Source of the DNA: JAEZVV01 sp036652035
GTDB taxonomy: Bacteria > Pseudomonadota > Gammaproteobacteria > Burkholderiales > Burkholderiaceae_F
Direction: 5' to 3'
Length of the DNA: 41,693 nt
NCBI GenBank assembly: GCA_036652035.1
Contig: JAVVWR010000020.1
Span: 1 to 41,693, forward strand
Shown here: in pieces, positions 24,675 to 32,779 of the stretch
How the letters are laid out: each line of letters starts with the position of its first letter
How positions within the stretch are numbered: the stretch's first letter is position 1
The notes under the pieces: model-generated
What the model was told of the DNA's origin: nothing
Database searches by the model: none
The model's input: the letters and a program-made list of their open reading frames with translations, nothing else
Translations under genes and position numbers: made by a program

Positions 24675-25544
24675 ATGACTCCCGCACCCCGCATTCAGTC
24701 CGTGAAGTGCTTGAGCCCCGCCGGTTTTCACTCGATGAGTTACCGCGAGTGGGGTGAGGTCGATAACCCCCGTGTGCTGATCTGCGTGCATGGCTTGAGC
24801 CGGGTCGGAAGCGATTTCGATCGCCTGGCGCGGGCCTTGCAGGCGGATTACCGGGTGGTGTGCCCGGACGTGGCCGGTCGGGGGGAGAGCGAGTGGCTGG
24901 CCGCCTCGGCGCTCTACAACGTGGCGCAGTACGCGGCCGATATGGCGACGCTGATGGCACGGCTCGATGTGCCACGGGTTGATTGGCTGGGAAGCTCGAT
25001 GGGTGGGCTGATCGGCATGGCGGTCGCGGGCCAGCCGGGGGCGCCGATCGGCAAGCTGATCCTCAATGACGTCGGGCCGAGAATCGAGCCGGCATCGCTT
25101 GAGCGCATCGGCCGCTACCTGGGCGATCCCCATCGCTTTGCCGACTTCAACGCCGCGCTCGCGTATGTGAAGCAGGTCTCGGCGCCGTTTGGTCTGCGCG
25201 ACGAGGCGCACTGGCGCGAGATCACGGCGAGCGTGATCCGGCCCGCCGGTGACGGCTTTCGCTTGCACTACGACCCGCGCATCAGCGAGGCCTTGCGCGC
25301 GATCACGCCCGAGCTGGTGGCGGTGGGCGAAGCGGCGATGTGGCAGCTCTACGATCGCATCACCGCGCCGACGCTTCTGGTGCGCGGCGAGTTTTCCGAT
25401 CTGCTCTCGCCCGCGACGGCGGCGGAGATGACTCGGCGCGGGCCGCGCGCCCGCTGGGTCGAGGCCGCTGGCGTCGGCCATGCCCCCATGTTCATGGACG
25501 AGGCGCAGATCGCGCTCGTTCGCCATTTTCTACTGGGAGATTGA
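24675..25544 (+). CDS. Alpha/beta hydrolase
   Basis: A 289-residue soluble serine hydrolase. The oxyanion-hole motif is VHGLSRVGSDF at about residue 38, the nucleophile elbow is GSSMGG with Ser108, the acid is probably the Asp in GEFSDLLSP, and the His is in GVGHAPMF near the C-terminus. Sequences of this type act on esters, lactones or similar small substrates; nothing identifies which. It ends one base before the RidA gene, so the two are cotranscribed and perhaps share a metabolic task. Divergent bdhA could hint at acyl or ketone metabolism, but this is weak. Confidence 0.88.
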   Translation: MTPAPRIQSVKCLSPAGFHSMSYREWGEVDNPRVLICVHGLSRVGSDFDRLARALQADYRVVCPDVAGRGESEWLAASALYNVAQYAADMATLMARLDVPRVDWLGSSMGGLIGMAVAGQPGAPIGKLILNDVGPRIEPASLERIGRYLGDPHRFADFNAALAYVKQVSAPFGLRDEAHWREITASVIRPAGDGFRLHYDPRISEALRAITPELVAVGEAAMWQLYDRITAPTLLVRGEFSDLLSPATAAEMTRRGPRARWVEAAGVGHAPMFMDEAQIALVRHFLLGD

Positions 25545-25545
25545 T

Positions 25546-25896
25546 ATGACGTCGATTCGACGCTTGCACTGTGGTCCGCGCATGAGCGAGGCCGTGATCT
25601 ACAACGGCATGGTCTATCTGGCCGGCCAGGTGGCCGAGGATGCCGAACAGGACATCACCGGTCAGACCGAACAGGTTCTTTCCGCCATCGATGCCTTGCT
25701 GGCTGAAGCCGGCACCGACAAATCGCGCCTTCTGACCGCGCAGATCTTCATCAAGGATCTGGCCGATTTTCCCGCCATGAACACGGTGTGGGAGCAGTGG
25801 GTGGTGCCGGGCAACACGCCGACTCGCGCGACCGTCAAGGCCGATCTGGCCCGTCCGGGGTGGAAGGTCGAGATCGTGGTGACCGCCGCCGCCTGA
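25546..25896 (+). CDS. RidA family protein
   Basis: A 116-residue RidA/YjgF-type protein. Typical features are the start RRLHCGPRMSEAVIYNGMVY, LAGQVAED, the helix QVLSAIDALLAEAG, LLTAQIFIKDLADF, and the substrate-side Arg in NTPTRATVKADL followed by VEIVVTAA. RidA proteins hydrolyse reactive enamine/imine intermediates in the cytoplasm, although subfamily members differ. The frame is open upstream, but the ATG at 25546 gives the normal start and lies one base after the hydrolase stop. A strong terminator follows. Confidence 0.92.
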   Translation: MTSIRRLHCGPRMSEAVIYNGMVYLAGQVAEDAEQDITGQTEQVLSAIDALLAEAGTDKSRLLTAQIFIKDLADFPAMNTVWEQWVVPGNTPTRATVKADLARPGWKVEIVVTAAA

Positions 25897-25953
25897 TTGG
25901 CTCGGAAGCTGCCGGTCGAGATTCCCGCGGCCAGTGCTTCGCCCGGGTCTTCG

Positions 25954-25985
25954 CATCGCGCCAGCGGGTCTGGCGCGATGTTTTT
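25954..25985 (+). terminator. Intrinsic terminator after the RidA gene
   Basis: Perfect 11-bp stem CATCGCGCCAG/CTGGCGCGATG with loop CGGGT, followed by TTTTT. It lies 57 bp after the RidA stop and ends the hydrolase-RidA transcript. Confidence 0.9.
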
Positions 25986-26071
25986 GGGGACGAGGAACGC
26001 GGCCCTGGCGGCAACGAGCGCCATCGGCTGGGCGCCCGCCGGTGTACGAGTGCCAGACAATCAGGGCGACC

Positions 26072-26902
26072 TCATGACAGAGCCGGGTCCTGCCGGTAGA
26101 AGCGGGCAAGCAGTTCGTACCAGGCGGGGAAGGCCGCCTGCAGTCGTTGGGGCGCAATGAAGAAGGCTTCGCTTGAGACCGCGAAGAATTCGGCCTCGTC
26201 CTGCGCGGCGTAAGCGTCGAGCGGCAAATGAACGTAGTAGGCGTCGGCCGCCACGGATTCAGGGTCAAGGTCGGCCGGAATCTCGGCTTCGATCAGGTCG
26301 AGTTCGGCGCAGAAACGATCCAAGGCCTCGCCCAAGGTCTGCTGCCACAGCCGGGGTGAGAGCCCGGGGTGAAGGCGCCGATCGAAGGGCGGCACGCCGT
26401 TGGCTTCGCCATTGAGCAGGTCGAGTTTGTGCGCGAATTCGTGGATCACGACCGCATACGACTGGCCCAGTTCGCCGGTGGCTCGTTGTGCGTCGGCCCA
26501 CGACACGATCACCGGACCGCCGTCCCAGGCCTCGCCGGCGAGCGGTTCGGTGAATTCATGAACCACGCCGTCGTTGTCGGCGTGTTGGCGGTGCACCAGG
26601 AACTCGCCCGGATAGACCACGATGCTGGTCCAGCCGCGGTACCAGGCCAGTCCCAGCTCGAGCACCGGCAAGCAGGCCTGGGCAGCGATGGCGACTTCGA
26701 TCCTGGGCGTGAGTTCGAGGCCGCCGGCCGCTTCCATCTGCTTGGCTGCGAGCAGTTGTCCGGTCAGCTCCCGCAGGCGCTCACCCTGTTCGGCGGTGAG
26801 GTGCGCCGCGCCGGGCAGCCGGGCCAGCGTGTCGGCCCATAAAGGCGCAGGGATGTCGACGCTGCGCGGAGCAGTCAGTCGGGAAAGCCAGGCGGAAATC
26901 AT
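26072..26902 (-). CDS. mtfA: MtfA-like zinc metallopeptidase (M90 family)
   Basis: A 276-residue cytoplasmic protein with the zinc motif HEFAH (H154, E155, H158). The third ligand is probably the Glu in AEFFAVSSEAFF (about 238). Upstream landmarks are IVVYPGEFLVHRQ and GPVIVSWADAQ, typical of MtfA. In E. coli, MtfA binds the repressor Mlc and so affects glucose PTS expression, and it also has aminopeptidase activity. The partner in this organism is unknown. The ATG at 26902 faces relA, with a shared gap of about 80 bp. Confidence 0.9.
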   Translation of the reverse strand: MISAWLSRLTAPRSVDIPAPLWADTLARLPGAAHLTAEQGERLRELTGQLLAAKQMEAAGGLELTPRIEVAIAAQACLPVLELGLAWYRGWTSIVVYPGEFLVHRQHADNDGVVHEFTEPLAGEAWDGGPVIVSWADAQRATGELGQSYAVVIHEFAHKLDLLNGEANGVPPFDRRLHPGLSPRLWQQTLGEALDRFCAELDLIEAEIPADLDPESVAADAYYVHLPLDAYAAQDEAEFFAVSSEAFFIAPQRLQAAFPAWYELLARFYRQDPALS

Positions 26903-26947
26903 GAAGTGATTTTGCCTCAGCCGAGGTGGTCTGCCGTGTTGGCTTTC

Positions 26948-26953
26948 TATAAT
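26948..26953 (+). promoter_or_regulatory. Candidate -10 element of relA
   Basis: A perfect TATAAT. A transcript starting about seven bases later would begin near 26960, which excludes the far-upstream GTG at 26906 and favours an ATG at 26987 or 26999 as the relA start. No clear -35 is seen. Confidence 0.45.
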
Positions 26954-26986
26954 CGGATTCCGATTTCACCCGCTCATGCGCGCGAC

Positions 26987-29098
26987 ATGTGCCCAGCGAT
27001 GGCCGCCGAACCTGTTTTCCTTCCTGTTGCCGATGTCGCTCTGGCCCGTTCGCTGGTCGAGCCCTTGTATCTGGATCGCGAGTTGCACACCGGCGAGCCG
27101 TTCCTTGCGCACGCAGAGGGCTTGGCGGCGATTGTTCGCGGCTTGCGCGATGACGATGATCTGGTCGCGGCGGCGTATCTGTTCGGTGTGCCCCCAGTGC
27201 TGCGCGACCCCGAGGATTGGTTGCGCACGCGCTTCGGTCCGACCGTGATGCAACTGGTGGGCGATCTGCGCCAGCTGCTCAAGCTTTCCGAGCGCACCCG
27301 CAGCCAGGCGGGGGATGCGGCCCTGGCCACTCAGCCCGAAGCCTTGCGCCGCATGTTGTTGGCGATGTGCAACGACTTGCGGGTGGTCTTGCTGCGGCTG
27401 GCCTCGCGCTTGCAGACCCTGCGCTGGTTTGCCGCGAGCAAGCGCGCGGGTGCCGAGGTCTACGCGCGCGAGACACTCGCGATCTATGCGCCGCTCGCCA
27501 ATCGCTTAGGTATCTGGCAGCTCAAGTGGGAGCTTGAAGATCTGGCGCTGCGCTTCATCGAGCCCGATACCTATAAGCGGATCGCCAGGCTGCTTGAGGA
27601 AAAGCGGGTCCAGCGGCTGGGTTTCATCGACGAAGCGATCGATTCGGTGCGAGGCCTGCTCGCGGCCAATGGTGTGGTCGCCGAGGTCAGCGGCCGCCCC
27701 AAGCACATCTATTCAATCTGGAACAAGATGCGCAGCAAGGGGCTTGCCTTTGACGAGCTCTACGACGTGCGTGCGCTGCGGGTGATTGTTGGCGAGGTGG
27801 CGCAGTGCTACGAAGCCTTGTCGGCGATTCACGCGAACTTCAGCTCGATCTCGCAGGAGTACGACGACTACATTGCGCGGCCCAAGCCCAACGGTTATCA
27901 GTCGCTCCACACCGTGGTGCGCGATGCGCAAGGTCGGCCGCTCGAGATCCAGATCCGCACGCGGGCGATGCATGCCTTTGCCGAGCTCGGCGTGGCCGCG
28001 CACTGGCGCTACAAGGAAGGTGCGCGCCCCGGCGCTGACGCCGAAGAAGAGCGGGTGGCATGGTTGCGCCAACTGCTGGCCTGGCGCAGCGATCTCGAGC
28101 CGCCGGCCAAGCCCGGTGCGGCCGACGCGCGGATCTACGTGCTGACGCCGCAGGGCAGGGTGGTTGAGCTGCCGGCCGGCGCCACGCCGATCGACTTCGC
28201 TTTCCATCTGCATTCGGAACTGGGCAATCGCTGCCGTGGCGCTCGCGTCAATGGTGCGATGGTTCCGCTCAACACCAAGCTTGCCAACGGTCAGACCGTT
28301 GAAATTGTCGCTGCCAAGACCGGCGGGCCAAGCCGTGACTGGCTCAATCCCGAGCTCGGTTATCTCGCCAGCACGCGTTCTCGGACCAAGGTGCGGCAAT
28401 GGTTCAACGCGCAGGAAACGGCGCAGGCCATCCTTACCGGGCGCGAGCGTATCGACAAGGAGCTCGCGCGCCTGGGCAAGACCGTGGTCAAGCTCGAAGA
28501 TCTGGCCAAGCGTCTGGGTTTTGCCTCGGTCGATGATTTGTGTGCGGCAGCGGGTAAGGACGAATTCAGTTTCCGTTCGATCGACCAGGCGCTGGCGCCA
28601 CCAGCGGCCGCGGTCGAACTGCCGCCGCTGGTTCGCGCGGCGAGCCAGACCGCGCCGAAGGGCCGTGTTTTGGTAGTCGGGGTCGATTCGCTGTTGACAC
28701 AGCTGGCGCGTTGCTGCCGGCCCGCGCCGCCCGATGAAATCGTGGGTTTTGTCACGCGAGGTCGGGGGGTCTCGATTCACCGCGCTGATTGTTCCAATGC
28801 GATTGCTTTGGGCGAGCGCGAGCACGAGCGTTTGATCGAAGTGACCTGGGGCGCCCAGCCCGACGCGGTCTATCCGGTCGAGATTTTTGTGGTGGCGCAG
28901 GATCGCTCGGGATTGTTGCGCGATATCTCGGAAGTCTTTGTGCGCGAGAAACAGAACGTGATTGGCGTGAACACACAGAGCACGCGGGGCGATGCGCACA
29001 TGAGCTTTACCGTCGAGATCCGCGACGCCGCCGATTTGGCGCGCACGCTCTCAGTGGTGCAAGAGGTGCCTGGGGTGATCAGCGCGCGTCGGCGCTAG
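26987..29098 (+). CDS. relA: RelA-type (p)ppGpp synthetase with degenerate hydrolase domain
   Basis: A long RSH protein, 703 residues from the ATG at 26987 (the ATG at 26999 is also possible). Order: an HD-like region at about 20-150, a ppGpp synthetase domain at about 210-330, a TGS domain at about 370-430 (IYVLTPQGRVVELP), a Cys/His region (LARCCRPAPPDEI and HRADCSN), and a C-terminal ACT domain. The synthetase side is intact: FDELYDVRALRV, RPKPNGYQSLHTVV, EIQIRTRAMHAFAELG. The hydrolase His-Asp pair is replaced (AAYLFGVPP where HD is expected), so this is a synthetase-only RelA that responds to uncharged tRNA on ribosomes. A separate SpoT-type hydrolase must exist elsewhere. No clear terminator follows; the 200 bp to tRNA-Val hold nothing I recognise. 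Confidence 0.95.
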   Translation: MCPAMAAEPVFLPVADVALARSLVEPLYLDRELHTGEPFLAHAEGLAAIVRGLRDDDDLVAAAYLFGVPPVLRDPEDWLRTRFGPTVMQLVGDLRQLLKLSERTRSQAGDAALATQPEALRRMLLAMCNDLRVVLLRLASRLQTLRWFAASKRAGAEVYARETLAIYAPLANRLGIWQLKWELEDLALRFIEPDTYKRIARLLEEKRVQRLGFIDEAIDSVRGLLAANGVVAEVSGRPKHIYSIWNKMRSKGLAFDELYDVRALRVIVGEVAQCYEALSAIHANFSSISQEYDDYIARPKPNGYQSLHTVVRDAQGRPLEIQIRTRAMHAFAELGVAAHWRYKEGARPGADAEEERVAWLRQLLAWRSDLEPPAKPGAADARIYVLTPQGRVVELPAGATPIDFAFHLHSELGNRCRGARVNGAMVPLNTKLANGQTVEIVAAKTGGPSRDWLNPELGYLASTRSRTKVRQWFNAQETAQAILTGRERIDKELARLGKTVVKLEDLAKRLGFASVDDLCAAAGKDEFSFRSIDQALAPPAAAVELPPLVRAASQTAPKGRVLVVGVDSLLTQLARCCRPAPPDEIVGFVTRGRGVSIHRADCSNAIALGEREHERLIEVTWGAQPDAVYPVEIFVVAQDRSGLLRDISEVFVREKQNVIGVNTQSTRGDAHMSFTVEIRDAADLARTLSVVQEVPGVISARRR

Positions 29099-29299
29099 TC
29101 GCGCGGGTGTTCGAGGGTTTGTGCGGGTCTGGTTGGGCTGCAAAACACAGGAAAAACAGGCATAATTCGTTCTAGCAATGAATGCTGACTTCGAGCAGTG
29201 GCATTGAGCAGCAAAGCCGGGTCCGGCAGCGGTTTTCCGGATCGCAGTGATTTAATGGCGGCGCGGTTTTTTGTTTCATGTTATAGTTCGTTTCGCTTC

Positions 29300-29376
29300 A
29301 GGCGCGTAGCTCAGTTGGTTAGAGCACCACCTTGACATGGTGGGGGTCGTTGGTTCGAATCCAATCGCGCCTACCA
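29300..29376 (+). tRNA. tRNA-Val (anticodon GAC)
   Basis: A 77-nt cloverleaf with encoded CCA. The acceptor AGGCGCG pairs with CGCGCCT, and the anticodon stem CCACC/GGTGG holds loop TTGACAT with GAC at 29334-29336. T arm GTTGG-TTCGAAT-CCAAT. D arm GCTC/GAGC. It lies between relA and thrS, the usual place in Betaproteobacteria. Confidence 0.98.
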
Positions 29377-29486
29377 AATTCTGGGGCAACCCAAGGAAAT
29401 CGAAATGTTCGTTGTTGTGCTGACTCGAACTACCTCGACCGATTTTTAATCGACGGGGCGAGCTGGCCTACAAATGCGATTTCCAT

Positions 29487-29519
29487 AAAAAAAGTGCGGC
29501 TCGTCCGCACTTTTTTTTT
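29487..29519. terminator. Very strong bidirectional terminator just before thrS
   Basis: Seven A residues, then stem GTGCGG/CCGCAC with a five-base loop, then nine T residues; the A and T runs extend the stem to 13 bp. It lies 13 bases before the thrS ribosome site GGAG, so any transcript starting upstream, including tRNA-Val, must pass it to express thrS. A weak promoter (TTAATC at 29446, TACAAA at 29469) would start transcription right at this element. Confidence 0.9.
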
Positions 29520-29542
29520 GCCCTTTTTTTCTGGAGCTGATG

Positions 29543-31468
29543 ATGGTCTCGATTTCCTTGCCCGATGGTTCGCGCCGTGAGTTCGATTCGCCGGTGACTG
29601 TCGCGCAAGTCGCGGCCTCGATCGGTGCCGGCCTCGCCAAGGCAGCGCTCGCTGGTCGTGTCAATGGCGAGTTGGTCGATACCTCGCATTTGATCGATGC
29701 CGACGCCGCGCTCGCGATCATCACCGATCGTGACGCTGACGGACTCGACGTCATTCGCCACTCAACGGCTCACCTGCTGGCTTACGCGGTGAAGTCGCTC
29801 TACCCGGACGCTCAGGTCACGATCGGTCCGGTGATCGAAAACGGTTTCTATTACGACTTTTCGTATCAGCGCCCGTTCACGCCCGAGGATCTCGAGGCGA
29901 TCGAAAAGAAAATGACTGAGCTCGCCAAGAAGGACGAGGCGGTCACGCGTGAAGTGTGGGATCGCGACGAGGCGGTCAAGTTCTTCGAGAGCATCGGCGA
30001 GAAGTACAAGGCCGAGATCATCGGTGCGATTCCTGCCGACCAGAAGATCTCGCTCTACCGCGAGGGCGATTTCATCGACCTGTGCCGCGGCCCGCACGTG
30101 CCATCGACCGGCAAGCTCAAGGTCTTCAAGCTGATGAAGGTGGCTGGCGCCTACTGGCGCGGCGACAGCAAGAACGAGATGCTCACGCGCATCTACGGCA
30201 CGGCTTGGGCCAAGAAGGACGATCAGGAAGCCTACCTGCACATGTTGGAGGAGGCCGAAAAGCGCGATCACCGTCGCCTGGCCAAGGAGCTTGACCTCTT
30301 TCACATGCAGGACGAGGCGCCGGGTCTGGTGTTCTGGCATCCCAAGGGCTGGTCGATCTGGCAGCAGGTCGAGCAGTATCTGCGCCACGTCTACCAGGAC
30401 AACGGCTACCAGGAAGTGAAGGCGCCGCAGATTCTTGACCGCAGCTTGTGGGAGCGCTCGGGGCACTGGGACAAGTACAAAGAGAATATGTTCACGACCG
30501 AGTCGGAGAACCGGTACTACGCCTTGAAGCCGATGAATTGCCCGGGCCACGTCCAGATTTTCAACTCGACCCTGCATAGCTACCGCGATCTGCCGCTGCG
30601 CTTGGGCGAGTTCGGCGCCTGCCATCGCAACGAGCCCTCGGGTTCGCTGCACGGCCTGATGCGGGTACGCGGCTTTACCCAGGACGACGGTCACATTTTC
30701 TGCACCGAGGACCAGATCCTCGACGAGTGCGTGGCCTTCAGCGCGCTGGTGCAGAAGGTCTATCAGGACTTCGGTTTCACGGACGTCGCCTACAAGATCG
30801 CGACTCGTCCGGCCAAACGCATTGGCGACGACGATATCTGGGACAAGGCCGAGGCTGCGCTGATCGAGTCGCTCCAGCGTTCCGGGCTCGAGTACGAACT
30901 GTTGCCGGGCGAGGGCGCTTTCTATGGTCCCAAGATCGAGTACCACCTGAAGGATTCGCTGGGTCGCGCTTGGCAGTGCGGCACGATCCAGGTCGATTTC
31001 TCGATGCCGGGTCGCCTGGGCGCTGAATACGTTGCCGAGGACAACTCGCGCAAGGTGCCTGTAATGCTGCACCGAGCGATCGTCGGCTCGCTCGAGCGTT
31101 TCATCGGAATGTTGATCGAGAACTTCGCCGGCGCCCTGCCGCCCTGGCTCGCGCCGGTGCAGGTGGCGGTGGCGAATATCTCCGAGGGTCAATCCGAGTA
31201 TGCAGAGGTCCTGGTTCAAGCCCTGAAAAAACAAGGCTTTAGGGCAGAGGCCGATTTGCGCAACGAAAAGATCACCTATAAAATCCGCCAACTCAGCCTG
31301 CAGAAGACTCCGTACATCCTCGTCATCGGCGAGAAGGAGAAGCAGGCGGGCACGGTGGCCGTGCGAGCCCGCGGTGGCGTTGATCTGGGTGTGATGCCCA
31401 TCGACGCCTTCGTCGCCAGACTCCGAGAGGATGTCCAAGAGCGACGCAGCGTGGGTGGCGCGGCTTAA
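29543..31468 (+). CDS. thrS: Threonyl-tRNA synthetase
   Basis: 641 residues from the second of two adjacent ATGs; GGAG is six bases before 29543 and only three before 29540, and homologs begin MVSI. Layout: TGS domain (1-60), editing domain with HSTAHLLAYAV near 73, class II catalytic core from about 240, and anticodon-binding domain from about 540. Zinc ligands are seen as Cys in MNCPGH, His in QDDGHIFC and His in VMLHRAIVGS. It charges tRNA-Thr and edits Ser-tRNA-Thr. It opens the thrS-infC-rpmI-rplT-pheST-ihfA block. Confidence 0.98.
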   Translation: MVSISLPDGSRREFDSPVTVAQVAASIGAGLAKAALAGRVNGELVDTSHLIDADAALAIITDRDADGLDVIRHSTAHLLAYAVKSLYPDAQVTIGPVIENGFYYDFSYQRPFTPEDLEAIEKKMTELAKKDEAVTREVWDRDEAVKFFESIGEKYKAEIIGAIPADQKISLYREGDFIDLCRGPHVPSTGKLKVFKLMKVAGAYWRGDSKNEMLTRIYGTAWAKKDDQEAYLHMLEEAEKRDHRRLAKELDLFHMQDEAPGLVFWHPKGWSIWQQVEQYLRHVYQDNGYQEVKAPQILDRSLWERSGHWDKYKENMFTTESENRYYALKPMNCPGHVQIFNSTLHSYRDLPLRLGEFGACHRNEPSGSLHGLMRVRGFTQDDGHIFCTEDQILDECVAFSALVQKVYQDFGFTDVAYKIATRPAKRIGDDDIWDKAEAALIESLQRSGLEYELLPGEGAFYGPKIEYHLKDSLGRAWQCGTIQVDFSMPGRLGAEYVAEDNSRKVPVMLHRAIVGSLERFIGMLIENFAGALPPWLAPVQVAVANISEGQSEYAEVLVQALKKQGFRAEADLRNEKITYKIRQLSLQKTPYILVIGEKEKQAGTVAVRARGGVDLGVMPIDAFVARLREDVQERRSVGGAA

Positions 31469-31493
31469 TTTTTTTCCTTTTGGAGACAGCGAC

Positions 31494-32015
31494 ATCGCTC
31501 AGGAACGTACCCATCGGATCAACGGTGAGATCCGGGTGCCGGAAGTCCGGCTGACAGGCGTCGACGGCGAGGCCATTGGCATCGTCAAACTCGATGAAGC
31601 CATGCGGCTGGCCGAAGAGGCTCAGGTTGATCTCGTCGAGATCGCCCCCACCGCTCAGCCGCCGGTTTGCCGGCTGATGGACTACGGCAAGTTCAAGTAC
31701 CAGGAGCAGAAGAAGGCGCACGAAGCGCGTTCCAAGCAAAAGATCATCCAGGTCAAGGAAGTCAAGTTCCGTCCGCAGACGGACGAGAATGACTACCAGA
31801 CCAAGATGAGAAACCTGGTCCGCTTCCTGGAAGAAGGTGACAAGGCCAAGATCACGCTGCGCTTCCGCGGTCGGGAAATGGCCCACCAGGAGTTCGGTAT
31901 CGAGCTGCTCAAGCGCGTGCGCGATGAGCTGGTCGAGCTGGCTCAGGTGGAGCAGTTTCCCAAGCTGGAAGGGCGCCAGATGATCATGGTGCTGGCTCCG
32001 AAGAAGAAGAAGTAG
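31494..32015 (+). CDS. infC: Translation initiation factor IF-3, AUC start codon
   Basis: 173 residues from an ATC at 31494, placed eight bases after GGAG. The conserved N-terminus follows at once (AQERTHRINGEIRVPEV), and there is no ATG or GTG in a sensible position; an in-frame ATG 21 codons upstream lies inside thrS. Seen: VDLVEIAPTAQPPVCRLMDY, the linker KKAHEARSKQK, and the C-terminal domain FRPQTDENDYQTK to MVLAPKKKK. IF-3 checks start codons. A rare start on its own mRNA is the known basis of autoregulation in E. coli (AUU there). It starts 25 bases after the thrS stop. Confidence 0.96.
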   Translation: MAQERTHRINGEIRVPEVRLTGVDGEAIGIVKLDEAMRLAEEAQVDLVEIAPTAQPPVCRLMDYGKFKYQEQKKAHEARSKQKIIQVKEVKFRPQTDENDYQTKMRNLVRFLEEGDKAKITLRFRGREMAHQEFGIELLKRVRDELVELAQVEQFPKLEGRQMIMVLAPKKKK

Positions 32016-32064
32016 GTTTTTTTAGGCCGCGGCGGGCTCGACCCCGTCGCGTTTACAAGTGAAA

Positions 32065-32095
32065 GCAGGCTCCCAAGTCTCGCAAGAGCGCCTGC
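32065..32095 (+). promoter_or_regulatory. Leader hairpin before rpmI, possible ribosomal-protein operator
   Basis: A stem GCAGGC/GCCTGC encloses 19 bases in the 103-bp leader between infC and rpmI. L20 autoregulation of rpmI-rplT through a leader structure is known in other bacteria. Here only the hairpin and its location support that role; the specific L20 site was not recognised. Confidence 0.2.
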
Positions 32096-32118
32096 AATCA
32101 TCAAAGAAAGGACGGCCC

Positions 32119-32316
32119 ATGCCGAAGATGAAGACGAAGAAAGCCGCCTCCAAGCGGTTTAAGGTCCGCGCCGGCGGATCGATCAAGCGCGCCCACGCGA
32201 CGAAGCGTCACATCCTGACCAAGCGGACGACCAAGAACAAGCGCCACCTGCGTGGCATGGTCACGATTCACGAGTCGGACAGCAAGTCGATTCACCGCAT
32301 GCTTCCGTACGCGTAA
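32119..32316 (+). CDS. rpmI: 50S ribosomal protein L35
   Basis: 65 very basic residues beginning MPKMKTKKAASKRFKVRAGG and ending IHRMLPYA, the standard L35 sequence and length. The ATG at 32119 follows AAAGAAAGGA. The frame is open further upstream, but that part is not conserved. It lies 12 bp before rplT and is cotranscribed with it. Confidence 0.98.
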   Translation: MPKMKTKKAASKRFKVRAGGSIKRAHATKRHILTKRTTKNKRHLRGMVTIHESDSKSIHRMLPYA

Positions 32317-32328
32317 GGAGGAATAAAG

Positions 32329-32688
32329 ATGCCCCGAGTTAAACGTGGTGTAACGGCGCGCGCGCGCCACAAGAAAGTCCTGAAGCTTTCCAAGGGCTAT
32401 ACCCAACGTCGCAATAACGTCTTCCGCGTCGCCAAGCAGGCGGTGATGAAGGCGGGCCAATACGCCTACCGCGACCGTCGTGCCAAGAAGCGCGTGTTCC
32501 GCGCACTGTGGATCGCCCGTATCAACGCCGGCGCGCGTTGCAACGGTCTGAGCTACAGCGTGTTCATGAACGGTCTGAAGAAGGCCGAGATCGGTCTGGA
32601 CCGCAAGGTTCTGGCTGACATGGCTGTGTTCGACAAGCCCGGTTTTGCCGCGATTGTTGACAAGGTCAAGACTGGTCTCGCCGCCTGA
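32329..32688 (+). CDS. rplT: 50S ribosomal protein L20
   Basis: 119 residues, normal length, starting MPRVKRGVTARARHKKVLK, with YAYRDRRAKKRVFRALWI and INAGARCNGLSYSVF. L20 binds 23S rRNA early in 50S assembly and often represses its own operon. The start has an excellent ribosome site (AAGGAGGAA). A terminator follows within about 40 bp. Confidence 0.98.
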   Translation: MPRVKRGVTARARHKKVLKLSKGYTQRRNNVFRVAKQAVMKAGQYAYRDRRAKKRVFRALWIARINAGARCNGLSYSVFMNGLKKAEIGLDRKVLADMAVFDKPGFAAIVDKVKTGLAA

Positions 32689-32724
32689 TAACGCTCGCGC
32701 GGCGCCCTCAAAGCGCTCCGAGTG

Positions 32725-32761
32725 AAAGGGGCCTGGCCTGACCGCCGGGCCCTTTTTTTTT
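32725..32761 (+). terminator. Intrinsic terminator or attenuator between rplT and pheS
   Basis: A G/C-rich stem (AAAGGGGCC with GGGCCCTTT) is followed by nine T residues ending at 32761, 18 bases before the pheS ATG. As with thrS, its closeness to the start codon means pheST expression needs readthrough. No Phe-rich leader peptide is found upstream of it. Confidence 0.85.
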
Positions 32762-32779
32762 GCTTTCTACACTTCGCCG

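Noticed and set aside
29377..29540. T-box or other riboswitch before thrS
   Set aside because: No T-box core sequence or specifier loop was found; only the terminator is supported.
29332..29580. 82-codon plus-strand frame starting inside tRNA-Val
   Set aside because: It begins within the tRNA and crosses a terminator and the thrS start; it is not a gene.
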